This document shows, in pieces, positions 21,429-34,194 of a stretch of DNA of 64,000 nt; positions within the stretch are counted from its first letter, which is position 1, and every line of letters starts with the position of its first letter. The notes beneath the pieces were generated by a model, which was given only the letters and a program-made list of their open reading frames with translations, was not told the origin of the DNA and ran no database searches. A program made the position numbers and the translations under genes. This DNA is from Populus alba (lineage: Eukaryota > Streptophyta > Magnoliopsida > Malpighiales > Salicaceae): NCBI RefSeq assembly GCF_005239225.2, contig NC_133301.1, positions 3,931,157 to 3,995,156 on the forward strand. Direction: 5' to 3'.

Positions 21429-22194
21429 TGTCATAACTCAATTTTTAAACAAATAATAAAAATTAAATATAGTTGACAATGAGGTTAAGACAACAAATTT
21501 TGTAGTTTAGGGATAAAATTATCAGAGTTGAGAATAAATTGGTCAAAAATTGAAGAATTAATAAGTTTGGAAATTTACTTAAAATTTGGATTAGTTTAAT
21601 TAAAGAAATTAGAAGAATTAATAAGTTTGTGGACTTAATTAAACTTTGATTTAATTAATTAAATAGATTCAGGGACTTAATTGAAATTTATCCAAAAAGG
21701 AAAAAATTGAAAGAATTAATTAAGGACCAAATTGAATAATCCAGGAATTAAGGACTATTTTGTAAACAGTGCACCAATTTAGAGATTTAATTGAAATTTA
21801 TCCAATAAAAGGGCAAAATTAAGAGAATTAATTAAGGACCAAATTGAATAATCCAGGAATTAAGGACTGTTTTGTAAACAGTGCACCAATTTAGGGATTT
21901 AATTGAATTTTATCAAATAAAAGGGAAAAATTAAAAGAAATTTTTATTTGTTTAGGGGTCCAATTGCAAAATTTCCAAAGTTTAGGGGTCAAATTGAAAA
22001 TTCCCATTTTTCCCAAAACATCGCCGTTGTTGGGAACAACTGTGTTCATCTTCTCCATCCTGGTTCAGCAAGTTGAAGATCTTCAACAAATTCGATCCAA
22101 TCGTGGACCACTTCTCTTGCCCATGATCCCGCTTGTGATTTGAATAACAGTCATGCAAAGATGGCATTGATTTAGGGGGGAAGGTCTCGAGCTC

Positions 22195-22203
22195 TATAAA
22201 AAG
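22195..22203 (+). promoter_or_regulatory. TATA box of the LTR promoter
   Basis: GCTCTATAAAAAGGGGCAG is a strong plant TATA context in the expected part of U3. Transcription would start about 25-32 bp further on. Confidence 0.6.
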
Positions 22204-22751
22204 GGGCAGAAAGCAGAGAACAAAATAAAATAAAAAACTCAGAGGAAGAAACCCAAAAAAACGAATGAAAAAGACCTAGAAAAACAAAGAAATCAACCCA
22301 GAAACAAAGCAACTTACAGCACCCGATAGTAACAAAAAAAACCCAGAAAAACAGAGCAATTAACCCAAAGAAAAACGAAGCAGCCAAAACATAACCAAAA
22401 AAAAAGAAAATACGGAGAAGAACAGAAACATTAACCTAGATTTCGTCCCTACAAGAAACCGTTTTTCGTAAAAAAAAAATATACATAGAAAAGGAGAGAA
22501 AGGCAGAGGATCACGGATCAACCCTGTTTTCATCCCTGCAAGAAACCAATTGAGCACCGAACCATTGGTTATTGACAAAAAGCAGTCGAACCAACACCGG
22601 CGTTGCAACCTTCCTTAGCATTGCCAGAAACAGAAAGCAGCCAAGTCAAAGTAGCCACACCAGTGTTGCAGCCTTCTTCAATCGCTAGAAACAAGTGCGC
22701 CCTTTTCCATTTTTTGCCTCTTTGGTGTTCAAATAATGTTTGAACAGTGCA

Positions 22752-22812
22752 AAGGTAATTTAATTACCTTCACACTATTGATGCACGCATGAAATTATTT
22801 CACGCGTGCATC
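22752..22812. other. Two adjacent hairpins in R
   Basis: AAGGTAAT-TTA-ATTACCTT (22752-22770) is a perfect 8-bp stem. GATGCACGCATGAAA (22780-22794) pairs with TTTCACGCGTGCATC (22798-22812), 14 of 15 pairs, around a 3-nt loop. Confidence 0.65.
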
Positions 22813-22959
22813 TGTTTTTTAGCCGAGTCACTGGCTTGGGCCAGTGACCCGGGCCGAGCTGGCTGGGTCCAGCCCAGCCCATGTGGGCTGAGTTGGGGCT
22901 AGCCCAAAATAAAAATACAAAAATACAAAAATACAAAAAAATATATAAAAATAAATTTA

Positions 22960-23640
22960 TTGTTTTTTTATTTATTCATTGACAAAAAAAAGATAAAAAT
23001 AGGATAAATTTATTTAGTATATTCATTGACACCAGAGTCAGGAATAAAAAATACTAATGTAAATTTATTTTATTTTATTTTATTTTTATTTTTATTAAGC
23101 TACATAAAAAATAATGCGCATGCTTAAAAATAATTTGATAAAAAAAATGAATTGATTTTTATTTTTTTATTCACATAAGATAAAATAAGATAAATTTATT
23201 TAGTATATTCACTGATGCTAGAGTCAGGAATAAAAAAATATTAATGTAAATTTATTTTATTTTATTTTATTTTGTTTCACATGTGTAAAAAATAATTTGA
23301 TAAAAAAAAGGAATTGATTTTTATTTTTTTTATTCACATAAGGTAAAATAGGATAAATTTATTTAGTATATTCACTAACGCTAGAGTCAAGAATAAAAAA
23401 TATTAATGTAAATTTATTTTATTTTATTTTGTTTTTGTTTTATTTAGCTACATAAAAAAATAAAATAATGCATATGCGTAAAAAATAAATTAATTTATAC
23501 TTGTTTGTTCACTGACGCTAGAGTCAGAAATATAATAAAAATGATAATATAAGTTTATTTATCTTGATACCTACATAATATTTACCAACGCCAGAGTTGG
23601 AAATATCCGTAGTTGAATATTCACCAGCACCAGAATCAGA
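22960..23640 (+). repeat. Tandem repeats with hairpin motif in R-U5
   Basis: Three units of about 140-190 bp, each with TTTAGTATATTCACTGA(C/T)GCTAGAGTCAGGAATA followed by ATGTAAATTTATTTTATTTT, then shorter units. Each carries an NNNNN-GC(T/C)AGA-N'N'N'N'N' hairpin, for example CTGAC-GCTAGA-GTCAG at 23512-23527 and CCAAC-GCCAGA-GTTGG at 23585-23600. Confidence 0.6.
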
Positions 23641-23886
23641 AATATTATACACAAACAATCATAGTATAAACCAACAAAAAAAAATGTTAGCAATTAATAA
23701 CAAAGATCAGCAATGCAGCCTTCCTTAGGTAGAATCTTTGTTGAACAGTTAGGGTTCCTAATAACTGTAATACCAGGTGGCAACTCCTTAAACAAAGAAT
23801 ATTCCCATCAAAGAACATGATGCCAGAAATCCATTCTTTTCAAAGATATAAAAAATTTTAAGGCTGCCGCGATGTCGAGTGTGATA

Positions 23887-26411
23887 GTAACAATAAAAAT
23901 ATTTATTTGCCCCTAAGATAAAAAAAAAAAAAAAAAAGAAAAAAAAAAGGATAGGCTGCTAGAAAAAGGGTATTTTAGTTTTTTTTTCAATTTCTATGTA
24001 TAATATAATAATGTTATTAGTCATAAAAAAAATAAATAAATAAAACAAACAAACAAAAAAACATAACTTGTATCTAATGTTTTTGTCACTTGGGTTTGGT
24101 ATCGTTATCAAACTCAAGGATCTTAGATGTGACATTATTATCAAATCTAAGGTGTTTGAGTTTAACACATGACTGTCAAATCTAAAATACTTCAAATATT
24201 TTTTAAAATTTTAAAATTTTTTTATTAAAAAAAAATTAATATTCATCCCGCTGCCTAGTTGAAGCTAAATGAAATTGTTGTGAAAACATTTAACAGGTTT
24301 CCAAAATGCGGACAGCAATGTCAATTGCGTGTTTCTTCATGAGCCACGTATGTAATATATATATCATCCTAAACTTGTAATTGCCATTAGTTTTATTGTA
24401 TCTGTCCAATCAATCACCTAATCATTCTTCTCTCCGACTAGTATATATCATCTATTACATTATGATGGAGTGAGCCATTGGCCCCCTCAAGACTAAACCA
24501 CTTAGTAAGTAATCACTTTTATTTGAGTGTTTAATTCGAGTGGGAGCTGGCAAGATTCTTGCTGCCAAGCATATGATTCTACTCAATAATCTTTTGATTA
24601 TACAAGTTGGATAAAATACCTTTGAAAGAGATCGATGCTTTGTTTGTTTCTTCTTGGGGGAATGTTCAAGAAGATAATCTTTAATAAAGTAAGTCTTTAT
24701 GGAGTTTAGCAGGATTATTAGTTTTTTTTAAAAAATTTAATTTTTTTATTTCATTGAAATTAATTATTTAATTTTTTCAAATTATTTTGATGTCAATAAT
24801 TATTTCTTTTAATAAAATATTATTTTAATATATTTTTTAAACAAAAACTATTTTAAAAATCAATAACTATCCGCATTTCCGCAAACCATCTTATTTTAAT
24901 ATGCCCTACAACAGGTGTTTTCAATAAGGCGTTTAAGCATGTGTTCTAATTGGGCAAAGCTCGTATGTCTGGTTCGCGAACTTGATAATTTCCTTTCATA
25001 TCATACAACGTAAAGAATGCCCACTATGAAGTATCAATTACAATATATCCCTTTAACATATAATATGGCAAAATAACAGAGAGGATAAATTCATAAAGAA
25101 AGCAACTATATGTTAAAAAAGTTACAACAGTTATAATAATCTTTTCATGTGCCAATATTATATCAAAGTGTACAAAGACTCTTAACATTTCTATTATGGG
25201 AACATATGATGGACACTTGAACAGTAAGACTCTCAAATCCCCAATTGATGTTTATAGAAAGTGGGTTCACTTAAAAGATTATTGCTCGGCAACATACACA
25301 GTAAAAGAGAAACGTTTCAAGACTTTTTTATTTTACTTTTTATAAATGAGATTATATTTTATTAATCATGAGAAAAAAGAAATTACAAACCATTCACAGC
25401 CAGACTCAAACAAAACAAAATCAACGAAAACAAATCTTGAGGCTGTGTAAATACATGATCATGAACAAGCACTCAAATGTAAAATTGTTACGATCCTAAA
25501 ACTCACCTTAATTTGTTAAGAATGCCTACGAAGGAATAACCTCTCCATATCAAAGAAATGGTCTCGTGGCCAACAGAAATGAGGTGAGAATGCAAGATAT
25601 AAGGTGGGTAATGTATTCCATCTAGTCTAGTTTAACAAAAGAAAGGCAATATATATATACATGCTATATTAAAATATAAAAATGTTTTAGCAAGCATCTT
25701 AAGTATATATTCAAAAAGCATAAGAGATTGAAAAAACAATCCTAGCATACGTACTAAAAAAAAAAAGGTTAAACAGAATAAAAAAATTAATAGTTACTTG
25801 TTGAAGAACTTTAAAATTGATGAAGTTTTATTGTTGTAAATGATGAATTTTTAACCTTAATGTTGTTTTCTTGGTGCAAATAATGTTTGCAATAAGTCTC
25901 TAAAGATTTCAATAATATCATCTTAGTTTAGATGCGCTTCTAAATAATATATTTGAATAAAAAAATATATATAACTGAAATATCTCTTAACAAAGATGAA
26001 AAAATATGTAACTTAAATATCTCTCAATAAGATGAATCTATGTAGATTTAAAAAGAAGAACCAAAGCATAAAATGAAATGAGAAGAAAATAATAAAATAT
26101 AAAATGAAAAAGAGTATATAAAAATATAAGAAAACATTGTATAAAACTCTTTCTACACCTCATTTTTTTACAAGGGATTTTGAAAGTTAAAAGTTGAAAA
26201 ATTAATTCTGGTAATAATCAGAATGAATTTCCATCATTTTCAATATTTGATTAGTCATCATAATTAAAGAATTAAACCTCAACATAGTTGTTATAAATGT
26301 TCATTTTTTAGATGAAAGAATTGTTTAGGTTTTGCAAAAAAAAAAAAAAAAAAAGGTTTATGGAAGAGATTGTTATTATTTATAGGTTTGGCTAGATAAG
26401 ACAACAGGATG
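23887..26411. other. Intergenic DNA, no gene supported
   Basis: AT-rich. 24075-24190 carries copies of the CTTGGGTTTGGTAT/CAAACTCAAG repeat also seen at 17395-17600. 24720-24900 contains a MITE-like stretch (TATTTTAATATATTTTTTAAA, TTTTGATGTCAA). No open frame with a known motif was found. A long A tract lies at 26335-26354. Confidence 0.4.
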
Positions 26412-28440
26412 TGTCATAACCTAATTTTGAATTTCCCACAAAATTATATTATTCTTTTAAAAATAAAAAAGAAAAAAGAAAAATGAATAAATACTAGCAA
26501 CTTAGCAAAAACAGGGTAAAAAGGGTTTCAAACACATGGCATAACTAAATTGAAATTTTTGGACCAAATTGAAAGCCCAATTGTACCTCATTATACCCAA
26601 GACTAAAAGACAATGCAAATTCAATGTCATATTAAATGATTATTAGACGAATCTATATAAAACTTAAGTTCAGGACTTAATTAGACTTTTAATAGGCCAA
26701 TTTGATTTAATTATAGTCCCAATGAAAGATTTAATTAAGTTTAAAAATTAATTTGAGTTAAATTAAAATAATTAATTAGATTAGATTTTTTTTGGGGTCA
26801 AACTAATTTTATTAGGGATTTAATTCGTAAAAAAATAAGTTCACAGCTTAACTTAGGCTTAATTAAAAAGATTGAAATTTTAGATGAACATATTTAATTT
26901 TTCCAAACTTAAATGGGTGAAACCAAGGACAAAATTACAAAAAAAATCAAAATTTAGAGGTCACAAAAAGGTCAAATTAAATAAATTCAAAACCAATGAT
27001 CTTTTTGTAAAAAACATGTGAATTCAGGAACCCAATTCAATTGAAAACAAGGATAATATTTATATTCAAAGGTCAATTTGGGATTAGTTTGAAAAGAAAA
27101 CTAAAGACCAAGATGAAAAATGAGCTAAACTTAGGGGATCATTTCAAAACTTAGCAAGTGTGAAATTGAATTAATTCTTAGAATCAAAATTCAATTGAAA
27201 AATAAATTAAATGATTAGGGGCTGAAATGATAAAAGAGGTCAATGAATTAATATAGGTCAAAAACCCCAAAACCACACTATTTCATTTTAATAAAATGAT
27301 GTGTTTTGGATCAAAATGATATTATTTTGGTCAACCAAAACAAAAACAAACTCGCCAATCAAAACATGTCATTTGTCACTGTTCAACATCCCCTACCTTT
27401 ATACTACAAACAGTTGTCCGTGAAGCCACTTTTTAAGGTCACTTAATGCTCTATCTCTCACCCTAAATGAGACAAAAAAAACACACCATCCTCACCCACT
27501 GACTTTGAACTACAGTCCCAACCTTGTCTCCGTCAATTTGTAACCTTGCAGCTATAATAATAAACGACTAAAACTTTCGAGTTCTTCTTTCATCCCCTAT
27601 AAATAAGAGTGGATTTTGTGCTAAGGGAATGAGGGGAAAAAAAAAACAAAATCCAAAAGAGATTCCTGCACCACCTTTTTAAAAAAGAAAGAAAGAAGGT
27701 AAAACCAGCCATCAAACCAACCCAGTAGCAAACCAAAGGACAACCAAAGCCAAACACCCTCTTCCTTTGTAACTGGTTCAACCGCAAAGAAAAGCATCAT
27801 TGACAATCATACATCATCATAAGCTTCTTATTATTCCAGTCATCCCCACCATTTCATTTTCTTCTTTCCCTAGTAGTCTTACTAGCAAACTTCTTTGGCT
27901 TCTAGCACCACCCTAAGAAACCTAATGAACCCACACAGAGAACAAACCTTTTTCATTTTTCATCTAAACCAGCAAACAACAGCCCCCTATAACTTCCACG
28001 ACTATTTATCCTCTTTCAATACAACAAATCCAACAATCCAAGTAGCCCTATTATGGACCACCAGCAACTTCACCATCGATCACCACATTACAAAGGCAGC
28101 GCCACAAGCTAGCAACACCTTATCTAACCAGGTAAACCTTCATTTTCCTTTCTTTTAATCTTTGTTATTTAATAGTATGAATAACTTGAAATAATTCATG
28201 TTCAGTAAAGGATGAAACCAGGTTACTCGATTGGGCTAGTGACCAAGTTGTATGTTTTGAACTTAAGTATAACATGTATGGTTAGGCTAGGTCTAGCCCG
28301 CATAATAAAAAAAGAAAGAAAAGATTGTTGGGCAATCTGTTAACCCAACAAACTGGGTTGGGTTGGGTATAAGCCCAACCCATACACGTGGGTCTCGGCC
28401 TCAAGTCAAATAACCCATTCCATGTGGCTGGGCTAAGCCA
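26412..28440 (+). repeat. LTR fragment related to the 21429 LTR
   Basis: Starts TGTCATAACCTAATTTTGAA, matching the start of the 21429 LTR, and has the same composition of repeated ACCAAATTGAAA-type U3 sequence. A TATA box is present at 27599, and a GGGTTGGGTTGGGTATAAGCCCAACCC-like block lies near 28350 where the other LTR has a GGGCC-rich block. The conserved U5 end (AGGTGGCGACTCC...GTGCGACA) is missing, so this is a 5' fragment or an interrupted solo LTR. Confidence 0.5.
27599..27606 (+). promoter_or_regulatory. TATA box of the LTR fragment
   Basis: CCCCTATAAATAAGAGTGG, equivalent in position to the TATA box of the 21429 LTR (about 1190 versus 770 bp from the LTR start). Confidence 0.45.
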
Positions 28441-28454
28441 AACCTAGACCATAA

Positions 28455-28594
28455 GGGCGTGTTTGGCATGTCTTATTTTTGCTAAGGAAGTAGTACCTTG
28501 TTTTGGTCTTTAAGGTGTATTTGTCAAACACGACCTTAAGGCATTTTCAATGCCTCTAATTTTAGATTAAAGGCATGTTTCACAAACACACCCT
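28455..28594. mobile_element. Small MITE-like element
   Basis: Left end GGGCGTGTTTGGCATG; right end, reverse-complemented, AGGGTGTGTTTGTGAAACATG. This gives imperfect inverted ends enclosing about 140 bp. No clear target duplication. Confidence 0.4.
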
Positions 28595-29289
28595 ACTAAC
28601 TTTTCATTAGTTTTAATTTATACCTATTTTAATGTGTAGCCAAACAATTCTTAAAAAAACTCAAAAAAAATTTAAAACAATCAGGGATCATTTTGAAATT
28701 ATTTATGGGTCCCTCACGTATTTTTTTTTCCAATAGTTTTGTCTAATATAGGGTTGTAGACTTAGACTTTAAGATACAGACCCGGTATTAAAAATAACTG
28801 ATTTTCTACAAGATTACAAAAAAATCTAAAAAAAAAAAATAAGAGATGAAGACCTAATCTATATATATAATTTTGTAGGGTTATTTTCCTGAGACATAAG
28901 AGATGAAGACATAATTCTGTTTGATATTAATACACAAGATAAAATTATTGTCTCTGTATTCTGTTTAGTTATGGTGGACAAAACATAATAAAATATGAAA
29001 AATATTATTTTACTCTTAATATATATTGTTGACAAACTTATATATTTTATAAAATAATTAGATATTTTTTTACTTCACTTTATATTAAGTGTTGAAATTA
29101 ATAATATTACAATAATCTTAGTTATAAAACCAAGAATGACTTTACGGGTTTACATGGGGCTTGGACTAGTTTGAGTTTAAAAAAAAATAAATAAAGGATT
29201 GACTCAACTTAACCAGGTCAAAAACCCAAGTAAACCCAAGATAAAACACAAGTTAAAAACCTGTTGATTATTTTTTTTTTTGTCAAAAC
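28595..29289. other. Intergenic DNA
   Basis: No gene or motif seen. The last 100 bp contain the first GTCAAAAACCCAAGTAAACCC-like fragments of the tandem array that follows. Confidence 0.4.
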
Positions 29290-29950
29290 AAGTTTACTTT
29301 AATTATTTTCTTAAAAAATATATTAGGGTCGGCCGGGTTGACCCTTCCATCCAGTGACCTAAACCTTGTTTCGGATCGACTCCCGAGTAGATTTTTAAAA
29401 TTATAATAATATCCACTTTTATTCATACATTGACCTAGGTAAACCCGTGTTGACCTTTCCAATCCATGACTTGGGCCTTGCCCCAGTCAACCACAAAGTT
29501 GGATTTTAAAACTATGATAATAACAGCTTTTATTATTACATTGACCAGAATCAACCCAAGTTGACCTTCTTGATCCATCACCCAGGCTTTGTACCGTGTT
29601 GACTCTCGAATCAAGTTTTAAAATTATGATAATAACCACCTTTATTTTATATTGACCCGGGTCTTAGCCTAGGTAAAACCTCGAATCAAGTTTTAAAACT
29701 ATGATAATAAGTATTTATGTCCTTATGTTGAACTAGGTCAGTTGTCAACCCCACTCGTTACCTGAGTTTTTCTTGAGATGACCATCAAATCAGGTTTTTA
29801 AATTATGATAATAACCATTTTAATTCTTAAGCTAACTCGAGTCAACCTAGACCAACCTAACTCGTCAATCAAGCTTTACCTTGGATCAACCCTCAAGTTG
29901 GGTTTTAAAACTATAATAATAATTTTTTTTATCATTATATGTTTTAATTG
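29290..29950. repeat. Tandem repeat, unit about 75-120 bp
   Basis: At least six units anchored on AA(A/C)TAT(A/G)ATAATAA (about 29393, 29512, 29624, 29699, 29802 and 29912), separated by ATTGACC-GGTCAACCC-AGTTGACC-type sequence. The unit text is GC-richer than the surroundings. Confidence 0.65.
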
Positions 29951-31253
29951 GATAATTTTGGATTTGAAAGTTTTGTACAATAATATTTTAGAAACAAAAT
30001 ATAATAAATATTATTTCTAGAAACATATCCTCTTTATACCTCATATTTTAATAATATAAAAATTTACTCCAAAATTATTTAAGAATTTTTTTTTTTCAAT
30101 CAAACATGATTTTGTTTTCCCTCTCCATTCTATTAATCATCATGACATGTCTTTCAATGCCTAGCTGTGCGACTTGTATTATCTGGGGACCAATTTGTTA
30201 TGCAACAGACAAAAAGTTGACAGTGATGTATCACACCCGTTGGGTTTCATTGTATCAGTGCTGTATCTGCTCTCTATCTCTGTAATCACATGAAGTCAGA
30301 AAGACTGTGCATTCATGTGCGTGTGTGTGTGTGAAGCACAAGTTTACGTGACAACAAATTAAAGAGTTATGGCATATTTTCTCATTATTTATTTTTGTAT
30401 TTTAAAAATATTTAAAAAAAAATTAAAAAAATATTTGTTTTAAATTAATATATTTTTTAGTGTTTTAGATCATTTTGATGTGTTGATATCAAAAATAATT
30501 TTTTAAAAATAAAATAAAAATTATTTTAATATATTTTAAATAAAAAATAATCAAAATTAAATTTTCAAACAGTATCATTGGAATTTAGGAAAGCATATTC
30601 ATTTGATACGTTGGGCGAACTTCCACCCATAACATGTATAATGAAGATGTGTTGGAGGTGGAGTCATAAGTAGAGTAGAGACCATTCAAAACTGTCAAAC
30701 TTGCATTTAATTCTCTAAACATGCACAGTCAATTATTAGACCCCACAACAGCTTACCAATGCTCAGCCCATTTCGTAAGGTCCACATGCTTGTACCCTTA
30801 ATATTTTTTTATTATAATTCATCCACTTAAATTTTGTTTTTTTTTAATTAAATCAGAGAATATATTATTTGATTTTATCCAAATTTTAACTATTGTAGTG
30901 CTTTAACAATCAGGCTAATAATTGTTTTATTCAAAAACTTATTTTTAATTTATTTTGATTTAAAATACCTAAAAAATATCCTAAACACCTTGATAAACCT
31001 ATCATAGCTTATAAAATACTCATTTAAAGCCCTCTAGGAGACCCGAAACAAAAAAAAACAAATTGTGATCAATTTTTTTTTTGCCACTTTTAAGGTAAAA
31101 ACCACCTAAGTTTAACTCCTCTTATTAAATAGAATCATTTCATACAAAGATCGATCGTTTTAGTGATTAAAATCAACGCTAATAATATTTTTTTTTTCTC
31201 TATCGCTAGAATTCGATGACCCCTCTCCTTTCTCAAATTAGATCCTAATATAT

Positions 31254-31301
<48 letters not shown>

Positions 31302-32949
31302 AAAATAAACTTTTATACCAAAATTGAATTAAGAAAACTTTTTTGTGTGAATTTTAACACCATCACCCATTAATGGCACATTTTATACTTAGTCTCCTAT
31401 CTTTCAATTTTATCCTTTGTCAACAAATTTGATTTAATTATCCTTGAATTTGGCCTAAAAAGGATGCAATCGCACAAAAAACAATTTGAAGATCAAATTG
31501 AAAAAAAAAAAATTTTTGCACACCATAAGAAATAAAAATAATATTAGAAAAATGCACACCACAAGGCTTAAATTTTTTAAATGGAATTTAGATTCAACTA
31601 TCAAATTGAATATGGTACTAGAGTCATCAAAGCCCAATAGCCTAGTGAATATCTTAAAATTCAATCTCGTTAACAAAACCTAAAAGATAGGTTGTAAATG
31701 AAGGGAAGTATTAAAAACATAGTTGTCAAACTCATACCACAACTGACCTGGGAAAGATCAATAGTAACTAGATCATTGAGTCAACTTATGGATATTTTTA
31801 TTAAAACAATTTTTTCTCATTCTTTTATTAAAAGAATTTTCCTTATTATTGACTTGATCGGGTTTAGACTAGGTTTGATCAAATCAACTAAATCATTAAG
31901 AATGATGTCACGTTAATTGGGTTTCACCAAGTTAATATCTTGATCAATTCACTAAGTCAGATTGGGTTTAACAATTATAGTTAAAACAACTGACCTTACA
32001 GAAATTTTTTTTTTAAAAAAAGTAATATTAATTCTCTAATACTAGGCAATTGTTTTATGCTTTGTAGCGGGTCAGATCATTTTTTTGATTCAATGAAAAA
32101 AAATGTATTAAGACTGTTTAACGAAAAATAAATATATGCCTCTACTAAAATGAACTTAGAAGTATATACATAAATAAATATAGCTTTTCTAAGCAATGTT
32201 CATTACCTAATTAAGACAAAGCCAATCTGACTTTAGTGTGATTTTTTTTTTTGTGTAATATTGAGTTGATAACATATTGGAACGACCTCAATCAATCTAG
32301 GTTAACCATCAAATTTGTAACCCAGGTCATGGGCGCAATCATAATGCGTTAACTAGGCTGGTCAATTATCATTTTCTTCTCCTATTTTTTTCTTCTCTCC
32401 CATGACGGGCATCATTGGCCTCGAGTTGGATAAAATTCACTACTAAATTAAAATATTATTATAAAAACAAAGATGAAATTGGAAAAAAAAAAAAAAAAGG
32501 TTTTCCCTTAGGTAGATTGAGAATTGAGACTCAACTAAAAAGTCATTATATATTGAGGGACTGAATTGAACAAACTAAAAGTGAAAGATCTTATGTTTGC
32601 AACATTTGCACTAGCACGTGAGAGGAGTCATCATATTGAGGTGGTATTTGTAGGCTCATTCAACATCAGAGGTACTTCTTTCTTGATGCCATTGGAATCA
32701 TATTTGGAAAGGGCATTCTATTAAGACATCTCGTGTACCTTATGAAACTTTAGTGTGTCTTCGGTGATCAATTTCTCATCTCTTTTATGCTCTTTTCTTT
32801 CTTTCCTTTCTCTATTTTTATGTATGATCCCTCTTTGTTACAGAAAAGGGTTTTCTTTTTAACCTAAGCTTAACTCCAGCCCTTTTATTTCCAATCATTT
32901 GTCTAACAAAAAGCTCAAACTAAGTTTTTAAAATTGAGCATAAATCATT
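29951..32949. other. Intergenic DNA with repeat fragments
   Basis: 30365-30590 is a MITE remnant (TTTTGATGTGTTGATATCAAAAATAATTTT type). 31249-31302 is an AT microsatellite. 31710-31990 is a degenerate repeat with GACCTGGG and TTGATCGGGTTT pieces. No supported gene. Confidence 0.4.
31249..31302. repeat. (TA)n microsatellite
   Basis: About 54 bp of TA repeats with two interruptions. Confidence 0.9.
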
Positions 32950-34194
32950 TCATGTAGGAAATTTTGGTGAATTAAAGGTAAAAATGAAAAATAGAAATTG
33001 CCACCTAGCTTTATTGAAACTAGGAACCCTAACTGATCTTTTAAAAATTATTGGTGACATTATCCACAAGGAGGTCGAAGTATCTATGGATGATATGATT
33101 GCCAAGTCAGAAATAGAACAAGACCAAATCCAAACACTAAGAAAACTCTTTGAAAGATTGAAGAAATACAGGCTGAAATTGAATCCCACCAAATACACTT
33201 TTAGGGTGAAATCTGGAAAGCTTTTAGGATTTGTGATGAGTGATAAGGGCATTAAAGTAGATCCTGATAAAGTCAAAGTTATACAGGAAATGCCTGAGCC
33301 CAAAACAGAAAAATAAATACAAAGTTTCCTAGGGTGTTAAATTACATCGCCTGATTCATTTCTCAATTAACAACAATATATGAGTTGATATTTTGGCCAT
33401 TTCGTAAGAAAACCCCAGGAATATCGAATAAGAATTTTTCAAATGAATTTTGATAAAATAAAACAATATCTATATAATCCACCACTATTGATCCTACTTG
33501 AACCAAGAAGACCATTGATTTTATATTTGACTATAATGGAGATTGTTATAGGTAATGTTCTAGGTGAACATGATGATTTAGAAAGGAAAGAACAAGTTAT
33601 TTACTATTGTGCAAGAAGTTCACTGAATGTCAATTTCGATACATCTTCATAGAGAAGATTTATTATGGCTTAGTATGGAGTGCTCAAAGACTTAGACATT
33701 ACATGTTGTATTACGCTACTTAGTTGATATCCAAAATAGATCAAATTAAGTATATCTTTGATAAGCCCTATTTGTCAAACAAAATAGCACCATAACAGGT
33801 CATGTTAGCGGAATATGATATTGTTTATATAATTAGAAAGTCAGTAAAATGAGCATCATAGCTAATCATTTGGTAGACAATACAATTAATGACTATGAGC
33901 CTTTACAATTTGAGTTTCCAGATGAAGACATTATCCTTGTTAAAGAAGAGGATGATGATGGGAATAAAAAGACCTTGTACTTTGACAAAGAAGTAAATGG
34001 GGCTAGTAATGGCTTTAGGGTAATTTTTATTTTACCATCTAAAGAACAATATTCAATAGCTATCAAATTATAGTTTGAATGCATTAACAATATAGTAGAA
34101 TATGAAACATTAATCTTTGGGCTTGAAACAGCTTTAAAAAGAAAAGTTAAAAATCTAGATTAGTTTGAAGATTTCTTATTGATAATTTACAGTG
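32950..34194 (+). pseudogene. Tat/Ogre-type reverse transcriptase and RNase H fragment
   Basis: The open segment 32984-33316 encodes the RT palm and thumb entry: EVEVSMDDMIAKSEIEQD, FERLKKYRLKLNP, SGKLLGFVMSDKGI and VDPDKVKVIQEMP. The catalytic motif reads SMDD at 33083-33094, so the Tyr position is Ser while both Asp remain. Downstream frames (33443-33652, 33849-34073) continue with FDKIKQYLYNPPLL, RPLILYLT and KEQVIYYCARS, then the RNase H start (DYEPLQFEFPDEDI, VEYETLIFGLETAL). Stops and a frame change separate the blocks. The fragment ends sharply at 34194, where the Athila-type LTR begins, so the rest was lost at that junction. It is part of pol only, with no gag or protease. Confidence 0.75.

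Larger units (their letters stand above)
17832..23886 (+). mobile_element. Ogre-like Ty3/gypsy element with rearranged 5' end
   Basis: Plus-strand internal region (18939-21428) begins with a tRNA-Arg-type primer site and holds a decayed ORF1 and tandem repeats, then a 2.46 kb 3' LTR (21429-23886) with a TATA box. No gag, protease, RT or integrase is present, so the copy is non-autonomous or deleted. At the 5' side a normal LTR is replaced by two R-U5-like segments in the opposite orientation, separated by a tRNA fragment. Confidence 0.65.
21429..23886 (+). repeat. 3' LTR of the Ogre-like element
   Basis: Starts TGTCATAACTC and ends GTGTGATA (TA where CA is expected). The U3 part holds repeated AATTAAGGACCAAATTGAA stretches, including an 80-bp duplication (about 21720-21800 and 21835-21910). 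A TATA box lies at 22195. R-U5 includes GGCC-rich palindromes, a tandem repeat with hairpin motifs, and the conserved CAGCAATGCAGCC...AGGTGGCAACTCC end. Confidence 0.65.
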
